The notes: generated by a model from the letters alone, not told the origin. Counted from the stretch's first letter, positions 26,836 to 36,214 are shown. The stretch: DNA of 64,000 nt from Paraburkholderia edwinii (GCF_019428685.1 NZ_CP080095.1:4092001-4156000); one strand, 5' to 3'. Numbers and translations are program-made.

Positions 26836-27681
26836 ATGTCTACCGCTATCGCAGAACCTTTGGCCGAATCGATTGTGAAGCCCGGCAAGGTTTCCATCTA
26901 TCAACCGGATCAGGAAGGGCTGATCTTCCCGGAGTTGCCGCAGTTCACCTCGGCGGAAGCGCATCGTCAGCACCTGAAGGAACGGCTCGTTGCAGCCTGC
27001 CGCGCGTTCGCGATCGAGGGCTTCGATTACGGCTTCGCCGGTCATTTGACGATTCGCGATCCGGAGCGGCCGGGCCTGTACTGGACCAACCCGATGTGCG
27101 TGCATTTCGATCAGGTCAAGGTGTCGAACCTGATCTGCGCGGACCATAAGGGCAATGTCGTCGAAGGCAAGTACGCGATCAATCGCGCGGGCTTCGTGCT
27201 GCATGCCGCCGTGCATGAGCAACATCCGGATATCGTCGCGATGTGTCACGCCCACACGGTCTACGGCACCGCGTTCGCTTCGCTCGGCAAACCGCTCGCG
27301 CCGATCTCGCAGGACGCCGCTGCGTTTTACGAAGACCACGTCGTCATTGGCGACGAGGCTGGCAAGGTCGCAGTCGAGGTTAAGGGCGGCAACAAGGTGG
27401 CAAACGCATTCGCCGGCGTAAAGGCGGCCATCCATCAGAACCACGGCCTGTTGACGGCCAGCCGCCACAGCATCGACGCCGCCGCATTCTGGTTTATCGC
27501 GCTCGAACGGTGCTGCCAGCAACAACTGATGATCGAAGCCACCGGCATCACACCGCGGGAGGTCACACCGGAACGCGCACGCTACAGCCGTGAACACGTC
27601 GGTAGCGAATATATCGGCTGGCTGCACTTCCAGACCATCTGGAACGACCTCGTGGCGACACAGCCGGACATGTTCGACTAA
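26836..27681 (+). CDS. Class II aldolase/adducin family protein
   Basis: 281 residues. The zinc-binding CHAHTVYG motif (HxH) near residue 138 is preceded by GHLTIRDPE and followed by NHGLLTASRH, the usual family landmarks. Members cleave or decarboxylate sugar- or hydroxy-acid derivatives. The preceding AGGAGGACTGGCAT gives a good ribosome-binding site. It sits 107 bases after the reductase gene and before an MFS permease, so it probably handles a product of the Rieske oxygenase. The reaction cannot be named from sequence. Confidence 0.85.
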   Translation: MSTAIAEPLAESIVKPGKVSIYQPDQEGLIFPELPQFTSAEAHRQHLKERLVAACRAFAIEGFDYGFAGHLTIRDPERPGLYWTNPMCVHFDQVKVSNLICADHKGNVVEGKYAINRAGFVLHAAVHEQHPDIVAMCHAHTVYGTAFASLGKPLAPISQDAAAFYEDHVVIGDEAGKVAVEVKGGNKVANAFAGVKAAIHQNHGLLTASRHSIDAAAFWFIALERCCQQQLMIEATGITPREVTPERARYSREHVGSEYIGWLHFQTIWNDLVATQPDMFD

Positions 27682-27809
27682 ACATCGCGTCGGACTCGCC
27701 TGCCGCGGCGACCCAAACGGGAACCGCGGCAGGTTACTAAAGGGTGGGCATAACAGCATAACGACGACGCGGCCCCCACTTCAACAGAAGGCCCCCAGGA
27801 GACAACCCA

Positions 27810-29114
27810 ATGAGTTCCCACAGTCCGGCCGTATATCTTGAGGAAAGCGAATCGTCCGCATTTGCGAAAGCAGCGTGGCGGCTTATCCCGTTTCTTTTTC
27901 TCTGCTATCTCTCCGCCTACCTCGATCGAATTAACGTCGCTTTCGCCAAGCTACAGATGCTAGGCGATCTCGGCTTCAGCGAGGCGGTGTATGGATTCGG
28001 CGCCAGTGTCTTTTTCGTCGGCTACCTGCTCTTTGAAATTCCCAGCAATCTGATTCTTTTGCGTGTCGGTCCACGCCGGTGGATTGCACGCATCATGGTG
28101 ACCTGGGGCGTGATCTCGGTCGGCATGATGTTCGTGAAGACGCCGACGGCGTTTTACATCATGCGCTTCCTGCTAGGCGTTGCCGAAGCCGGTTTCTTCC
28201 CCGCCATCGTGCTTTATCTGACCTACTGGTTTCCGGCGTCGCGCCGCTCGAAGATGACCGCGCTCTTTATGACGGGCATTCCGATGTCCGGTGTGATCGG
28301 CGGTCCGCTGTCCGGCTGGCTGATGACCGAGCTTGCGGGCGCGCATGGAATGGCGGGCTGGCAATGGCTCTTTTTGCTGGAAGGATTACCGACGGTCGTT
28401 TTAGGGGTAGTGGCCTACCTGTACCTCGATGACAAGGTCCAGGACGCGACGTGGCTAAGCGACGAGCAAAAAGCCGTCATCGAGCGAAAGCTCGAAGACG
28501 AAAAACCAGCGGACATGCTGCATTCCGTTAAAGACGGGCTGTTCAATCCAAAGATTCTGCTCGTCAGCGGCGTCTACTTCTTCTACACGATGGGGCTGTA
28601 CGGCGTGAGCTTCTGGCTGCCGACGCTGATCAAATCGAGCGGTGTCTCGGACACGCTGCACGTCGGTCTGCTGACGTCGATTCCGTATGCCGTCGGGGCT
28701 ATCGCGATGGTGCTTGTCAGCCAGAGCTCGGACCGGACCGGCGAGCGGCGCTGGCATCTGATCGTGCCGGGCCTCGCGGGCGCGTTGGGCCTCGCGCTGA
28801 GCGTGTGGTTCTCGCATTCGACCGTTCTGGCGATGATTGCGCTGACGATTGGCACGATGGGTGTCATGACGACCATTTCGCAATTCTGGGTGCTTCCGCC
28901 CGCCTTTCTGGGCGGCGCGGCGGCCGCTGCGGGGCTGGCCTTTGCGAACTCGGTCGGCAGCATTTCCGGGGTGGTCAGTCCGTCGCTGATCGGCGTTGTC
29001 AAAGATGCGACCGGCTCCGCGGGTGCGGGCGTGCTCGTGCTGTCGGTGAGTCTTTTGATTGCAGGCGTGCTTGTTCTGTTCGTGCCGCCAACTTTGGTTA
29101 ACCGCAGACGCTAG
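27810..29114 (+). CDS. MFS transporter, ACS (anion:cation symporter) type
   Basis: 434 residues and twelve membrane helices. The first-loop signature YLDRINVAFAKL and the helix-4 PAIVLYLTYWFPASRRSKMTA are typical of the anion:cation symporter (phthalate/tartrate/hexuronate) branch. It would import an organic anion using the proton gradient. It closes the Rieske operon and is a reasonable candidate for the importer of the substrate. A hairpin terminator follows at 29138-29167. Confidence 0.88.
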   Translation: MSSHSPAVYLEESESSAFAKAAWRLIPFLFLCYLSAYLDRINVAFAKLQMLGDLGFSEAVYGFGASVFFVGYLLFEIPSNLILLRVGPRRWIARIMVTWGVISVGMMFVKTPTAFYIMRFLLGVAEAGFFPAIVLYLTYWFPASRRSKMTALFMTGIPMSGVIGGPLSGWLMTELAGAHGMAGWQWLFLLEGLPTVVLGVVAYLYLDDKVQDATWLSDEQKAVIERKLEDEKPADMLHSVKDGLFNPKILLVSGVYFFYTMGLYGVSFWLPTLIKSSGVSDTLHVGLLTSIPYAVGAIAMVLVSQSSDRTGERRWHLIVPGLAGALGLALSVWFSHSTVLAMIALTIGTMGVMTTISQFWVLPPAFLGGAAAAAGLAFANSVGSISGVVSPSLIGVVKDATGSAGAGVLVLSVSLLIAGVLVLFVPPTLVNRRR

Positions 29115-29137
29115 CCGGAACGGAAATAACAAATGGA

Positions 29138-29167
29138 AACGCCGCTGCAATGTGACGCAGCGGCGTC
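29138..29167. terminator. Bidirectional terminator after the MFS gene
   Basis: ACGCCGCTGC and GCAGCGGCGT form a perfect 10-bp stem around an 8-base loop. It is followed by TCTTCTTTGG and preceded by a GGAAA-rich side, and lies between convergent genes ending at 29114 and 29212. Confidence 0.8.
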
Positions 29168-29211
29168 TTCTTTGGCAACCCTTAGCACTATCCGAAGCAC
29201 TACTCGATCGG

Positions 29212-29904
29212 CTACCGGGCTCGGCGCTCTAACGTGCTCACGTCGGGAAGCGCCTTAGCCATATTCTCGACAAGATTCTTCCGCGCAAATTCGGTGTGCT
29301 GCAGGCTAAGTTTCGCAGCGAGCTCTTCATCGCCTTGAGCGATCGCATCGGCAATCGCCGCATGTTCGTCCCAGACGCTCCTGCGTTGGCCAATCACCTG
29401 ATGGACCGCGCCCATCACGCGCCGCAAATGCATCCAGTGAAGACGCGCTGATTCCGCGATCAGCGGATTGCCCGAAGCTGCGTAGATCGCCGTATGGAAC
29501 GCCATATCGGCTTCGATCATCGCGCGGATGTCATTGCCCTTGGACACCTTGCGGCCCGTTGCGACGAGCGACTTGTCGATCTTGACCTGTTTGCGTGCTG
29601 CAAGGCGCGCGGCGAGGCTGTCCAACGCACCCCGAAACTCGTACAGGTGACTGACACGCGCCGCGTCGAGCGGTGTGACCTGCAGACCGCGCCCGGGCGC
29701 GTCTTCGACGAGGCCGTCCTTCTTGAGCAGCCGGAACGCTTGCAGAACGGGCGAGCGCGACACGGACAACTGTTCAGCGATCTCTTCCTGGACAATCCGC
29801 GTTCCGGGGGCGATTGAACCCTCACTGATCGCATCGAGCAGGACCTTATAGACCTCGTCGACGTAGTCGGTCCGCGACTGAATTTTAAGGAGGTTGGCTG
29901 CCAT
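29212..29904 (-). CDS. GntR-family regulator with FCD domain
   Basis: 230 residues from MAANLLKIQSRTDYVDEVYK. The N-terminal GntR winged helix (IAPGTRIVQEEIAEQLSVSRSPVLQAFRLLKKDGLV) is followed by a helical FCD ligand-binding domain with the metal-type D...H and H...H pattern (ADMAFHTAIYAASGNP, DEHAAIADAIAQGD). FadR/VanR-type regulators of this kind repress catabolic operons until an acid inducer binds. It is convergent with the Rieske operon and a candidate regulator of it. I prefer the ATG at 29904, with AAGGAGG-like sequence close by, over the GTG at 29961. Confidence 0.85.
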   Translation of the reverse strand: MAANLLKIQSRTDYVDEVYKVLLDAISEGSIAPGTRIVQEEIAEQLSVSRSPVLQAFRLLKKDGLVEDAPGRGLQVTPLDAARVSHLYEFRGALDSLAARLAARKQVKIDKSLVATGRKVSKGNDIRAMIEADMAFHTAIYAASGNPLIAESARLHWMHLRRVMGAVHQVIGQRRSVWDEHAAIADAIAQGDEELAAKLSLQHTEFARKNLVENMAKALPDVSTLERRAR

Positions 29905-30006
29905 GGCTGGGAGAAGCTGTGGATACTGAATACTATCAAGCTTACCAGCAATCACTAACACGCTTGAGAAAAGGGGTATCAGAGGGTTTCCGGGTTACCT
30001 GATCGC

Positions 30007-30552
30007 TCACGCCTTTTCCAGAAGGCTCGCAAGCCAGACCGGAAATTCAGCCTGCGCCACGGAAAAGAGCCGATTCGATTCAGGGATATTCGTCGCAAAG
30101 GCACGTTGAAGCGCCTCGCGTCCGCGCTTTGCGTCCCCGTCGTTGCTTGCCTGCACGAAAATAACCACGTTCACTGCGCCATAGCGTTTCGCCGCGGCAA
30201 TCGCGAGCTCGGCATCGTCGGCAAGTTGCGTGGGCGTGGTGTTGCGGGCATCGCGCACCGCAATCGACACGAGGCCGCAAGCGCTGCCGGCCAGCACCCA
30301 TTCCGAAGACGGCGCACGCGCCGCGCGCGCCTGCTCCGGAACACCGATGAGGCCGACGATATCCTTGAACTGAGGATGACGCTCGAGCACGTTCCGTGCG
30401 CCGGCAGGAATGCCGTGGCCATCCATCCACGCGTCTAGCGCAGCGGGCGGACGTTCGCGGTCGCCAAATGAAAAACCTGTGTCGCCAATGGTGAATCGCT
30501 CCGGACGATGCTCCCCTGCCGGGTGCGCCATCAGAAAGTCAGGCCCTTTCAT
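30007..30552 (-). CDS. Hypothetical cytoplasmic protein of unknown family
   Basis: 181 residues (MKGPDFLMAHPAGEHRPERF...). There is no signal peptide or membrane segment. A central part with AVRDARNTTPTQLADDAELAIAAAKRYGAVNVVIFVQASND suggests an alpha/beta fold with a hydrophobic strand followed by a nucleotide- or flavin-like turn, but I do not recognise a family. It lies 103 bases upstream of the GntR gene on the same strand and may be co-transcribed. Confidence 0.6.
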   Translation of the reverse strand: MKGPDFLMAHPAGEHRPERFTIGDTGFSFGDRERPPAALDAWMDGHGIPAGARNVLERHPQFKDIVGLIGVPEQARAARAPSSEWVLAGSACGLVSIAVRDARNTTPTQLADDAELAIAAAKRYGAVNVVIFVQASNDGDAKRGREALQRAFATNIPESNRLFSVAQAEFPVWLASLLEKA

Positions 30553-30884
30553 CTCGTCTCCATTATTTATCCGGGGGAAGCTATCGCGAGTTCAGCGCAA
30601 CGAAAAGTGCGTATGCATGCCGCACTCTGAACTCCGTATACAAAGAGAGTAAGAGCTAGGCCGATCGCGGACTATCAGTGGAAGTACCAACGCGTGATGA
30701 GTGAGCGCGATGACTCTTTTATCGTGGGCAGGACGTAGTTGGGCCTATAGCGGGGACGGTCATAATCGCCGCGCCCCTTAGGTGTTTGCCCGCATTCTTA
30801 CAAGAACCGCTTGAAGGAAAACTAGCCGCGACTTATCTTGCATATCTTGTCTATACAACCGGCCTCAATTACTTTGGAGAACCC
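30553..30884. other. Intergenic region before the TauD-type gene
   Basis: About 330 bases between divergent genes. Only weak, short frames are present. The region must contain the promoter of the plus-strand TauD/ABC cluster; no operator could be picked out by eye. Confidence 0.4.
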
Positions 30885-31949
30885 ATGTCATCCGCCGACT
30901 ATCTGCAAGGCGCGTGTGTGTGGAACGGTGTCGAAATGTACGACAACCCGCGATGGGTTAAAGACTTTCCGCCAGTCGTGCTGGACGAGATCGATGTCGC
31001 GGTCGGCAAGTCGGCCGGTATTGAGTGGGCGAAAATCGACCGCGATAACTTTCCGCTGCCCAGCTCGGAGGCCTTCTTCGACGACGTGCGCGAAGAACTG
31101 GAAAACGGCTCGGGGATGGTGAAAATCCGCGGCCTCGATGTCAGCCGCTACGATCAGGAACAGCTGCGCCGCATCTGGTACGCACTGGGACGTCATCTCG
31201 GCACGCCGATGTTCCAGAATCGCCGCGGCGAACTGATGCGCGAGATCAAGGACGAAGGCGCGGGCGTCGGCGCCAAACTGTACGGCGCGACCGTGGACGC
31301 ATCGGGTAAGGAATTTCTATCATCGGGCGCGCGCACGCTGTCGCCCGGCGAATTGCGCTTTCACACGGACCGCTGCGACGTGGTCGGCTTGCTGTGCGTG
31401 CGGCAGGCCTCGGAAGGCGGCGTCAGCAAGCTCGCGAGCAGCGCGACCGTCTACAACGAAATGCTCAAGCGCAGACCGGATTTGCATGCGCTGCTGTGTA
31501 AGCCGATCCCTCGCAGCCGCTTCGGCGAGGAAGCCGGCGGCCAGTACGTGTCCTACGATCTGCCGGTGTTCGGGGTACGGGACGGCAAGCTCACGAGTCA
31601 CTTTTCGCTGACCTACATCGAGAACGCGCAGTTGCTTTCGGCTGTGCGCAAATTGACTGATGCGGAGCACGAAGCATTGCGGATGCTGCTGCAACTCGCG
31701 CAGGAGCAGTGCTTCGAAATGCGCTTCGCGCCGGGCGATATCCAGCTTCTTAACAACCACATCGTCTATCACGGGCGGACGGCGTTCAAGGACGACGCGA
31801 CGACGGGCCAGGACCGGATGCTGATGAGGCTGTGGTTGTCGGTGCCCAACTCGCGCGCGCTACCGGAAGATCACGCGATTCTCTGGGGCGATGTATCGGG
31901 CGGCATGCCTCATGGTGGCATCGCGCAGCCCGCCACGCCTTGCATGTAG
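30885..31949 (+). CDS. TauD/TfdA-family Fe(II)/2-oxoglutarate dioxygenase
   Basis: 354 residues from MSSADYLQGACVWNGVEM. The iron triad is visible: H160 and D162 in LRFHTDRCDV, and H296 in NNHIVYHGRTAF. An arginine (RMLMRLWL) lies downstream as the 2-oxoglutarate anchor. Enzymes of this group hydroxylate or cleave small sulphonates, carnitine-like or phenoxy acids. The ATG at 30885 has GGAG 7 bases upstream; the 33 residues before it in the long frame are not family-like. It is followed by an ABC import system, whose ligand may be its substrate. Confidence 0.85.
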   Translation: MSSADYLQGACVWNGVEMYDNPRWVKDFPPVVLDEIDVAVGKSAGIEWAKIDRDNFPLPSSEAFFDDVREELENGSGMVKIRGLDVSRYDQEQLRRIWYALGRHLGTPMFQNRRGELMREIKDEGAGVGAKLYGATVDASGKEFLSSGARTLSPGELRFHTDRCDVVGLLCVRQASEGGVSKLASSATVYNEMLKRRPDLHALLCKPIPRSRFGEEAGGQYVSYDLPVFGVRDGKLTSHFSLTYIENAQLLSAVRKLTDAEHEALRMLLQLAQEQCFEMRFAPGDIQLLNNHIVYHGRTAFKDDATTGQDRMLMRLWLSVPNSRALPEDHAILWGDVSGGMPHGGIAQPATPCM

Positions 31950-32021
31950 TAGCCGGAAATTTGTAGACGTATAGTCGGTCGGTCGTTGACGATGCAACCA
32001 CCCACAATTGAGGAGACTAAC

Positions 32022-32915
32022 GTGAAGAAGAACAGCATGCCTCTTGCAGGAAAGGCAGAAAAAGCGGAGAAACGTGGAACGTGGCTTTATCGGGCGGCGG
32101 TCTACGTCGCTTTGAGCGCCGTCACCGCAACCGCCTTCGCTGCGCAGGATTTCGGCAAATGCGAAGTGACCGGGCAAAAAGGCTCAGTCAAACTGACGAC
32201 TGTCGTGCCAGGCACGCTTTCCGTGCGCCCGGTGCTCGGCGTGCCGGGCTGGTGGAACGGCGACTCTCCGGACACGATCAAGGACGGCTTCGAATACTGC
32301 ATGGCCGCCAATATGGCTTATCGCGCGGGCCTCGACCACGTGGCGCTGGTATCCCGGTCTTTCCAGCAGATTCTCACCGGCAAATCGGAGGGATTCGATA
32401 TCGCCCTGAGCGAGATCACGATCACCGAGCCGCGCAAGCAAGTGGTCAATTTCACCGTGCCGTACTTCAATTCCGATCAGGGGATTCTGGTTAAGGCGGG
32501 CACCAAGGTCGACAAGAAGAATCTCAGCAGTCTTCGCTATGCGGTCGAGCGCGGCACCACGGCTTACGACTACATCGTCGAAAAAGTGAGACCCACCGAG
32601 CAGCCGAAAGTGTTCAACGATCCGCCGTCGATGTACACGGCGCTGGCCGCGGGGCAAGTCGACGCCGTGGTCTACGACACGCCGAATGTCCTTTTGCGCG
32701 CGAAGAACTCGAATGGCGCACTCGAAGTGGTCGGCCGTTTCGATACCGGTGAAAAGTGGGGCGGACTGGTCAACAAGGATTCGCCGAATCTGGCTGCCTT
32801 TAACCAGCTGATCGAAGGCATGAAGAAGGACGGTACGTTCGAGAAACTGACCAGCAAGTACCTGACGCCCGAGCTCGGCGCGGATCCGACCAAAGTGCCG
32901 GTGCTGAACCCTTAA
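32022..32915 (+). CDS. ABC transporter substrate-binding protein (polar amino acid type)
   Basis: 297 residues, starting at a GTG with GAGGAG 6-11 bases upstream; this start gives KKNSMPLAG...LYRAAVYVALSAVTATAFA, a signal peptide with a long charged N-region. The mature body is SBP_bac_3-like: a DGFEYCMAANMAYRAG block, GFDIALSEITITEPRKQVVNFT and YFNSDQGILVKAG. It binds a small polar ligand in the periplasm and hands it to the permease encoded next. It starts an operon with the permease at 32961 and the ATPase at 34111. Confidence 0.88.
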   Translation: MKKNSMPLAGKAEKAEKRGTWLYRAAVYVALSAVTATAFAAQDFGKCEVTGQKGSVKLTTVVPGTLSVRPVLGVPGWWNGDSPDTIKDGFEYCMAANMAYRAGLDHVALVSRSFQQILTGKSEGFDIALSEITITEPRKQVVNFTVPYFNSDQGILVKAGTKVDKKNLSSLRYAVERGTTAYDYIVEKVRPTEQPKVFNDPPSMYTALAAGQVDAVVYDTPNVLLRAKNSNGALEVVGRFDTGEKWGGLVNKDSPNLAAFNQLIEGMKKDGTFEKLTSKYLTPELGADPTKVPVLNP

Positions 32916-32960
32916 GCGCCCTACCCCGGCCCCCGACTCAAGACTCAACGAGCCTTAGCC

Positions 32961-34100
32961 ATGAGCAATGCAACGCAACAGACCGGCGACGTCATGCCGG
33001 GCCCCACAGGCACGGGGCGCCGCTTGAAAATGGGCGGCATGCCATGCGCGCCCAGGTCGTTAGTGCTCGCATCAATCGTGGCGGTGGCAGTCGTCGTTCT
33101 GGGAAGCTGGTACACCATTGCCGTCATACGCGCCGCATTCCTCGCGACGCATTTCGATGGCGCGTGGGTGAATCCGGGTGCGGCGGTTCTCGCGTTGCTT
33201 TCCGTTGCGGTCGTGTTGCCGGTGGTCCGGGCGCTCAAAGCGTGTGGCCGTATTCGCGATGCCGCTGCGCATCAGGACGTCGCGGAAGCGCGCGGCGCTC
33301 GCTCCGCGGCTCGCGATCAGTGCTTTATCGCGCTCGGCTATGCATTGGCGCAACTGGTCGTGGTCCTTGTTTTCCAGTTCTTTCTGGTCAACCATCAGGC
33401 GGTAGCCAAGACGTTTTTCCTGGTACCCCTGATGGTGAAGACCTTCCCATTAGTCCTTACCGCCTTCTGGACGAACGTCAAGATTTCGATCATCACGGAA
33501 ATACTGGTGTTGATCTGGGGGTTGATCGTCGCGCTCGCGATGTTCGCACCGGGAATCGCGGGTAAGCCGGTTCGTCTGATTGCCACTGCGTACGTCGATA
33601 TCTTCCGTGCCATACCTGCGGTGCTGGTGATCTATCTGGTCGGCTTCGGCATTCCTTTGACCGGCATCCCGTTTCTTAAAGATTTTTCGCTGACGGTCTT
33701 TGTCATCGTCGCGTTGACGTTAACCGTGGGCGCTTATGTCGCGGAGATTTACCGCGCCGGCATTTTGAGCATTCACTGGAGCCAGAGCGCCGCGGCGCGT
33801 TCGCTCGGCCTCTCCCACTTTCAGACGCTACGTTTCGTGATCGTTCCGCAAGGCATCCGGCAGATCATCCCGCCGCTGCTCAATGCTTTTATCTCGCTGC
33901 AGAAAGATACGGCGCTGGTGTCGGTGGTGGGCGTGATCGACTCGTTCAATCAGTCGATGTTGATTGCGTCGAACTACTACAATCTGTCCGCCGTCAGCAC
34001 GGTGGCGCTGCTGTTCATCATCGTATCGATTCCGCAAACGCGCTTCGTCGAGCGGATGATGCGACGCGATCGCGCGCGTATGCGCGCGGGCGAAGCCTGA
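32961..34100 (+). CDS. Amino-acid-type ABC transporter permease
   Basis: 379 residues. The HisM/GlnP-like core is in the C-terminal two-thirds, with the EAA-type motif SAAARSLGLSHFQTLRFVIVPQGIRQIIPPLLNAF. An extra N-terminal part of about 130 residues contains two or three more hydrophobic segments (LVLASIVAVAVVVLGSWYT, VLALLSVAVVLPVV) and a charged linker. The usual length is about 220-240 residues, so this is an extended member. It lies 45 bases after the binding-protein gene and 10 before the ATPase gene. Confidence 0.88.
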   Translation: MSNATQQTGDVMPGPTGTGRRLKMGGMPCAPRSLVLASIVAVAVVVLGSWYTIAVIRAAFLATHFDGAWVNPGAAVLALLSVAVVLPVVRALKACGRIRDAAAHQDVAEARGARSAARDQCFIALGYALAQLVVVLVFQFFLVNHQAVAKTFFLVPLMVKTFPLVLTAFWTNVKISIITEILVLIWGLIVALAMFAPGIAGKPVRLIATAYVDIFRAIPAVLVIYLVGFGIPLTGIPFLKDFSLTVFVIVALTLTVGAYVAEIYRAGILSIHWSQSAAARSLGLSHFQTLRFVIVPQGIRQIIPPLLNAFISLQKDTALVSVVGVIDSFNQSMLIASNYYNLSAVSTVALLFIIVSIPQTRFVERMMRRDRARMRAGEA

Positions 34101-34110
34101 GGGAGATGCC

Positions 34111-34854
34111 ATGTCGTTTATCGACATTCGCGACATTTCGAAATCGTACGGCGAAGTGCCCGTCATCAAACGCCTCGCGATGACGGTCGGCGAGCACGAC
34201 GTCGTGAGCCTGATCGGGCCGTCCGGGTCGGGGAAGTCGACGCTGCTGCGTTGTATCAACGGCCTCGAGTCGATCGATGACGGCGAAATACTGGTCCATG
34301 GAGACCGTATCACCGGTCCCGGCGTCGACGTCGATGCATTGCGCCGCGACATCGGCATCGTGTTTCAAGGCTATAACCTGTTTCCGCATATGAGCGTGCT
34401 CGACAACATCACGCTCGCTCCGGTTCGCGTTCTGAAACAGAAAAGGGACCAGGCTGAAGAACGCGCAATGACACTCCTCAAGCGCGTGGGCCTTGCGCAC
34501 AAGGCGAAGGAATATCCGGACCGGCTGTCGGGCGGACAACAGCAGCGCGTGGCAATCGTGCGCGCGCTCGCGATGGATCCGATGGTGCTGTTGCTCGATG
34601 AAATCACGTCGGCACTCGACCCCGAACTGGTTTCCGAAGTGCTGAACATCGTGCGCGATCTCGCCAGCGAGGGTATGACGATGCTGCTCGCAACGCATGA
34701 GATGGGCTTCGCGCGCGAGGTTTCGTCGAAGGTGTGTTTTCTGTGCGAGGGCGCCGTTTATGAAGAAGGCCCGCCGGAGCAGATCTTTGGCGATCCGACG
34801 CGCGACAGGACCCGTGCGTTTCTCAAGAGCATTCGGGAAGCGAAGCGTATCTGA
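34111..34854 (+). CDS. Amino-acid-type ABC transporter ATP-binding protein
   Basis: 247 residues with complete nucleotide-binding motifs: Walker A GPSGSGKST, Q-loop GIVFQGYNLFPHM, signature LSGGQQQR, Walker B VLLLDEITSALDP and H-loop ATHEMG. It is of GlnQ/HisP type. It energises the permease encoded upstream. GAGGGAG precedes the ATG. Completes the three-gene import operon. Confidence 0.93.
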   Translation: MSFIDIRDISKSYGEVPVIKRLAMTVGEHDVVSLIGPSGSGKSTLLRCINGLESIDDGEILVHGDRITGPGVDVDALRRDIGIVFQGYNLFPHMSVLDNITLAPVRVLKQKRDQAEERAMTLLKRVGLAHKAKEYPDRLSGGQQQRVAIVRALAMDPMVLLLDEITSALDPELVSEVLNIVRDLASEGMTMLLATHEMGFAREVSSKVCFLCEGAVYEEGPPEQIFGDPTRDRTRAFLKSIREAKRI

Positions 34855-34891
34855 GCGATATCGCCGCGCCATCGGCGATCTTCAGCAAGGC

Positions 34892-35296
34892 TTAGCGATC
34901 AGGCTTGCTCTCGATCACAAGCTCCAGGAAGCCGGTCGCAGGATCGAGCTTCCTCGCGAAACGATGTTCGGGAAGTAGCGCGAGCAGCAGTTCCGCAGTG
35001 GTGCGAACCATGCATCCGCTCGCCACATGGCCACCGAATACCTGCCCTCGCGCATCCGCAACCGACATATGCAGATGTGCGCCGTCAGGCGATACCGATC
35101 CGGCCAGCGACACTATTTCGAGGTCGCCTCTCAGCTCGCTCGGCGCTTCGGCTCCGGCAAATCGCAATTGCGCGACACTGAGGCTGCCGATGCCCTGGAT
35201 GACGAAGGCAGCGTGTAAGTCACGCTGACGCAGCACATCTTCCACGGCGGCGCGCAGATCGTCGCCGGGAGCGAGACGCAAAGGGTGGGCTTGCAT
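34892..35296 (-). CDS. PPC (DUF296) domain protein
   Basis: 134 residues from MQAHPLRLAPGDDLRAAVED. The PPC/DUF296 core is clear: HAAFVIQGIGSLSVAQLRFAG, HLHMSVADARGQVFGGHV, and the invariant GCMVRTTAELLL. Bacterial members are putative trimeric metal- or nucleic-acid-binding proteins. The ATG at 35302 two codons upstream is also possible; I prefer 35296 because AGGGA sits about 8 bases before it. It converges on the ABC operon. Confidence 0.85.
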   Translation of the reverse strand: MQAHPLRLAPGDDLRAAVEDVLRQRDLHAAFVIQGIGSLSVAQLRFAGAEAPSELRGDLEIVSLAGSVSPDGAHLHMSVADARGQVFGGHVASGCMVRTTAELLLALLPEHRFARKLDPATGFLELVIESKPDR

Positions 35297-35390
35297 GTTC
35301 ATTTCCCTGTCCGGTAGATCCCAAACGAATCTGATTAGCACCCAATCATCTACATCGTACCGGGTCGGCGATATCGGCGAGACACAAACA

Positions 35391-35422
35391 AAAAGGCCAC
35401 TGCCCTCGCGGACAGCGGCCTT
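35391..35422 (-). terminator. Intrinsic terminator after the secreted small protein gene
   Basis: On the minus strand the sequence reads AAGGCCGCTG...CAGTGGCCTT followed by TTTTGTTTG. The stem has one mismatch. It lies 26 bases past the stop of the gene ending at 35448. Confidence 0.75.
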
Positions 35423-35447
35423 CAGGTGATGCGCGGCAAAATTGCCG

Positions 35448-35747
35448 TTACTGGGCAGGCGACGTGGTGCTCGGCCTGGCCAGCGTGTTGTTGACTCCGT
35501 AAGCGGTAGTGTTGGCGGCCGAGCTCGTGTTCGTGCCCTTCGGCGCGCCCGCGTTCGACGTGCCGGCGCTCGTACCGCTGTCCGAGCCGGTGGCGCCAGG
35601 CGTGCCGTATCCGTTCGTCGCAGTGGCTGCGGCTGCGGCAGGCGACACGACGCTCGGCGTTGCCAGCGTGTTGTTCTGTGCAAAAGCGCTGCCGGACAAA
35701 GCGAGTGCGGCGGCGGCCGCGATGAATGTGTAGATTGCCTTGTTCAA
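35448..35747 (-). CDS. Small secreted Ala/Thr/Ser/Gly-rich protein
   Basis: About 99 residues: a signal peptide (NKAIYTFIAAAAALALSGSAFAQ) followed by a low-complexity mature part. The motif NNTLATPSVVSPA near the start and VNNTLARPSTTSPA at the end form an imperfect internal repeat. The TTG start at 35747 has GGAGAG 7 bases upstream; an ATG at 35762 would make the N-region MERQTL but has no ribosome-binding site. Function unknown; a periplasmic or extracellular location is likely. Confidence 0.65.
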   Translation of the reverse strand: MNKAIYTFIAAAAALALSGSAFAQNNTLATPSVVSPAAAAATATNGYGTPGATGSDSGTSAGTSNAGAPKGTNTSSAANTTAYGVNNTLARPSTTSPAQ

Positions 35748-35762
35748 GGTTTGTCTCTCCAT

Positions 35763-36214
35763 GATTGGGCTGGAATATTGACGCAGCCGATCGCCATCTG
35801 CCTGACCGTGGATTGAGCAATCACGAGCCGCGCTCGCCGCTTACGATTTCGGCATCGGCACCCACTATACGAAGCGTCGCGTCAACGAAGTCGACGCGAG
35901 CGAACCCATGCAGTCAGCATGCGTAGTTGGATGGCACGAGAGGCGCTATATCTGGTGGCTGCAGCACATGACTGCTCGATTCCAAGGGCAAGCAAAACAC
36001 CTAATCGATCGAGTTTCTTAAGTACTTGCTGCAGTATAGGTCAAGCAGGAAAAGCTTGCTGGCGGTGACGCAGGATTGCCAATGATCTGCACACCTGTTG
36101 GGACCACTGTGCGTGGACACAGCACCACGATCCTACTATTTGGGCATTCCCAATGCTTAGACCAGCCCTTCAACATACAGAAAGATGCGAGCACAACGAA
36201 CTATGAGCTGACAG
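35763..36214. other. Gene-free stretch
   Basis: About 450 bases, richer in A+T than the flanks, with no frame of convincing composition, no tRNA-like fold and no clear repeat. It must contain the promoter of the small secreted protein gene; otherwise I see nothing in it. Confidence 0.45.
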
